From Planctomycetota bacterium (GTDB lineage Bacteria; Planctomycetota; GCA-002687715): a stretch of DNA of 61,755 nt. The translations under genes and the position numbers were made by a program. Below are positions 60,935 through 61,755 of this stretch, piece after piece. The notes beneath the pieces were generated by a model, which was not told the origin of the DNA, did not search any database, and worked only from the letters and a program-made list of their open reading frames with translations. Location of the stretch: positions 1 to 61,755 of the forward strand of contig SIAO01000014.1 in NCBI GenBank assembly GCA_009691765.1, in the 5' to 3' direction. How positions within the stretch are numbered: position 1 is the stretch's first letter; each line of letters begins with the position of its first letter.

Positions 60935-61465
60935 TCAGTAAGCGAAGAGTGCATTGAGGTGACGCCCCGCCAAACGGTTGCGGCCATCCAAGAAACTAAG
61001 TTCCACCATGAACTGACAGCCGACAACTTGCGCACCGAGCGACTCCATCAACTGACAGCACGCCGCCATCGTGCCGCCGGTGGCGAGCAGATCATCAACG
61101 AGCAACACGCGATCGCCCTTGCCCGCGGCGTCTTCGTGCACTTGCACCATGTCCGTGCCGTATTCGAGCGCATAAGACACATTGCGCGTTTTCCACGGCA
61201 ACTTGCCGGGTTTACGGATGGGCACGAAGCCGACGCCAAGGCGCATGGCCAAGGGCATGCCGAAAAGGAAACCGCGCGCTTCAGGCCCGGCAACCAGCGT
61301 GACACCGAGCCCGGCCGCACGCTCCGCCATGAAGCCGATGACGCTGTCCATCGCTTGCGGGTGCTTCAGCACAGGTGTGATGTCTTTGAACAGAATCCCA
61401 GGCTTCGGGAAATCCGGAACATCGCGAATGAGTTGCTTCACTTGGGCGGCAGTCATTGAAGTCAT
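60935..61465 (-). CDS. apt: adenine phosphoribosyltransferase
   Basis: A 176-residue type I phosphoribosyltransferase that salvages adenine to AMP using PRPP. The PRPP-binding motif VLLVDDLLATGGT is at 120-132. The N-terminal IRDVPDFPKPGILFKDITPV and the adenine-side GPEARGFLFG are the APT marks. I start at the ATG at 61465; an ATG at 61456 (MTAAQVKQLI) is equally possible. It lies five bases after the asparaginase-like gene. Confidence 0.95.
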   Translation of the reverse strand: MTSMTAAQVKQLIRDVPDFPKPGILFKDITPVLKHPQAMDSVIGFMAERAAGLGVTLVAGPEARGFLFGMPLAMRLGVGFVPIRKPGKLPWKTRNVSYALEYGTDMVQVHEDAAGKGDRVLLVDDLLATGGTMAACCQLMESLGAQVVGCQFMVELSFLDGRNRLAGRHLNALFAY

Positions 61466-61470
61466 GGCGT

Positions 61471-61755
61471 TCACTTTGCGATGAGACCGGGGCAATCGAG
61501 CAACCGTGGACCCTTGTCGTCACACATGGCGAATTGCTCGCCGGGATACATCCCGAAGGAACCCGTGCGTCCCGTCTTGTCGACGGCGTAGAACTTGAGT
61601 TGGAAGTCTGGCTTGCCATCGGCACGCACGAGATGTTTGGCGCGCGTGAAACGCACCACGCGCTCGAGCGCTTCTTTGCAAGCATCGGTCGGATGCGCGC
61701 CGCGACGCAGCGCTTCCACCACGATGCCACTCCCAAGCGTGATGATGTTGGCTTC
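61471..61755 (-). CDS. aspartylglucosaminidase/L-asparaginase-family Ntn hydrolase, C-terminal part (cut by window edge)
   Basis: The frame is open to the last base of the window. The 94 residues present (EANIITLGSGIVVEALRRGA, then DACKEALERVVRF) match the beta-subunit end of N4-(beta-N-acetylglucosaminyl)-L-asparaginase and related isoaspartyl peptidases. They end with the strand pattern FQLKFYAVDKTGRTGSFGMY. The catalytic Thr and the alpha subunit lie outside the window. Such enzymes cleave Asn-linked sugars or isoaspartyl peptides after self-processing. Confidence 0.75.
   Translation of the reverse strand, partial: EANIITLGSGIVVEALRRGAHPTDACKEALERVVRFTRAKHLVRADGKPDFQLKFYAVDKTGRTGSFGMYPGEQFAMCDDKGPRLLDCPGLIAK

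Overview
The window is GC-rich, gene-dense bacterial chromosome. Genes sit in long runs that often overlap by 1-4 bases, mostly on the minus strand. I see no rRNA, tRNA, CRISPR array or prophage. Several traits suggest a Planctomycetota bacterium, probably an uncultivated lineage: a MoxR/DUF58/BatA-type VWA cluster, a DUF6288-type PDZ plus alpha-toroid protein, many secreted proteins with TPR or other repeats, and a secreted M14 peptidase with beta-rich C-terminal modules. This assignment is inference; there is no phylogenetic marker here.

Layout. 1-940: a frameshifted IS3-type transposase remnant. 1017-6303: a nitrilase-superfamily amidase, a GT-C membrane glycosyltransferase, phosphoglycerate mutase (minus strand) and a secreted zinc carboxypeptidase. 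21685 down to 6293 (minus): a six-gene translationally coupled operon. In order it encodes an aspartic-protease-like/TPR/thioredoxin protein, a membrane protein with a long disordered linker, a MoxR ATPase, DUF58, a BatA-like protein and a 2766-residue double-VWA/TPR protein. 26607 down to 22134: an ECF sigma factor, a secreted TPR protein, an unknown exported protein, an esterase and FabI. 28131 down to 26836: a 63-residue protein with a strong ribosome-binding site, then a radical SAM/SPASM enzyme.

34347 down to 28458: thiolase, an exported cyclophilin, a cyclophilin with a histone-H1-like tail, an enoyl-CoA hydratase with a Cys-rich N terminus, and an aconitase-family enzyme with the swivel domain first. 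34480-39632 (plus): an alpha/beta-hydrolase-like protein lacking its serine nucleophile, RNase Z, an SNase-like nuclease and a second multi-spanning membrane protein. 47439 down to 39637: a nine-gene acyl-CoA operon (thiolase, CcmI-like lipoprotein, 3-hydroxyacyl-CoA dehydrogenase, acyl-CoA dehydrogenase, MeaB, B12-binding mutase subunit, a divergent acyl-CoA dehydrogenase, UbiX, methyltransferase).

49225 down to 47570: a hypothetical gene and a DUF2325 gene. 51656 down to 49300: an ABC exporter pair. 51748-53160: a multicopper oxidase lipoprotein. 56068 down to 53182: PyrK, a small lipoprotein and the DUF6288-type protein. 56162-59789 (plus): a Nudix hydrolase, an ABC-F ATPase and a coiled-coil membrane protein. 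61755 down to 59821: the end of an aspartylglucosaminidase-like gene, apt and a membrane-anchored hypothetical.

Functionally, the two minus-strand acyl-CoA operons together supply acyl-CoA dehydrogenation, hydration, 3-hydroxyacyl oxidation and thiolysis, plus a branch into methylmalonyl-CoA rearrangement whose catalytic subunit is not in the window. The most unusual region is the coupled MoxR/VWA operon at 6293-21685. It looks like a chaperone-ATPase envelope system whose last gene has become a giant VWA-TPR fusion and whose first gene carries a probably inactive protease fold joined to a thioredoxin fold.
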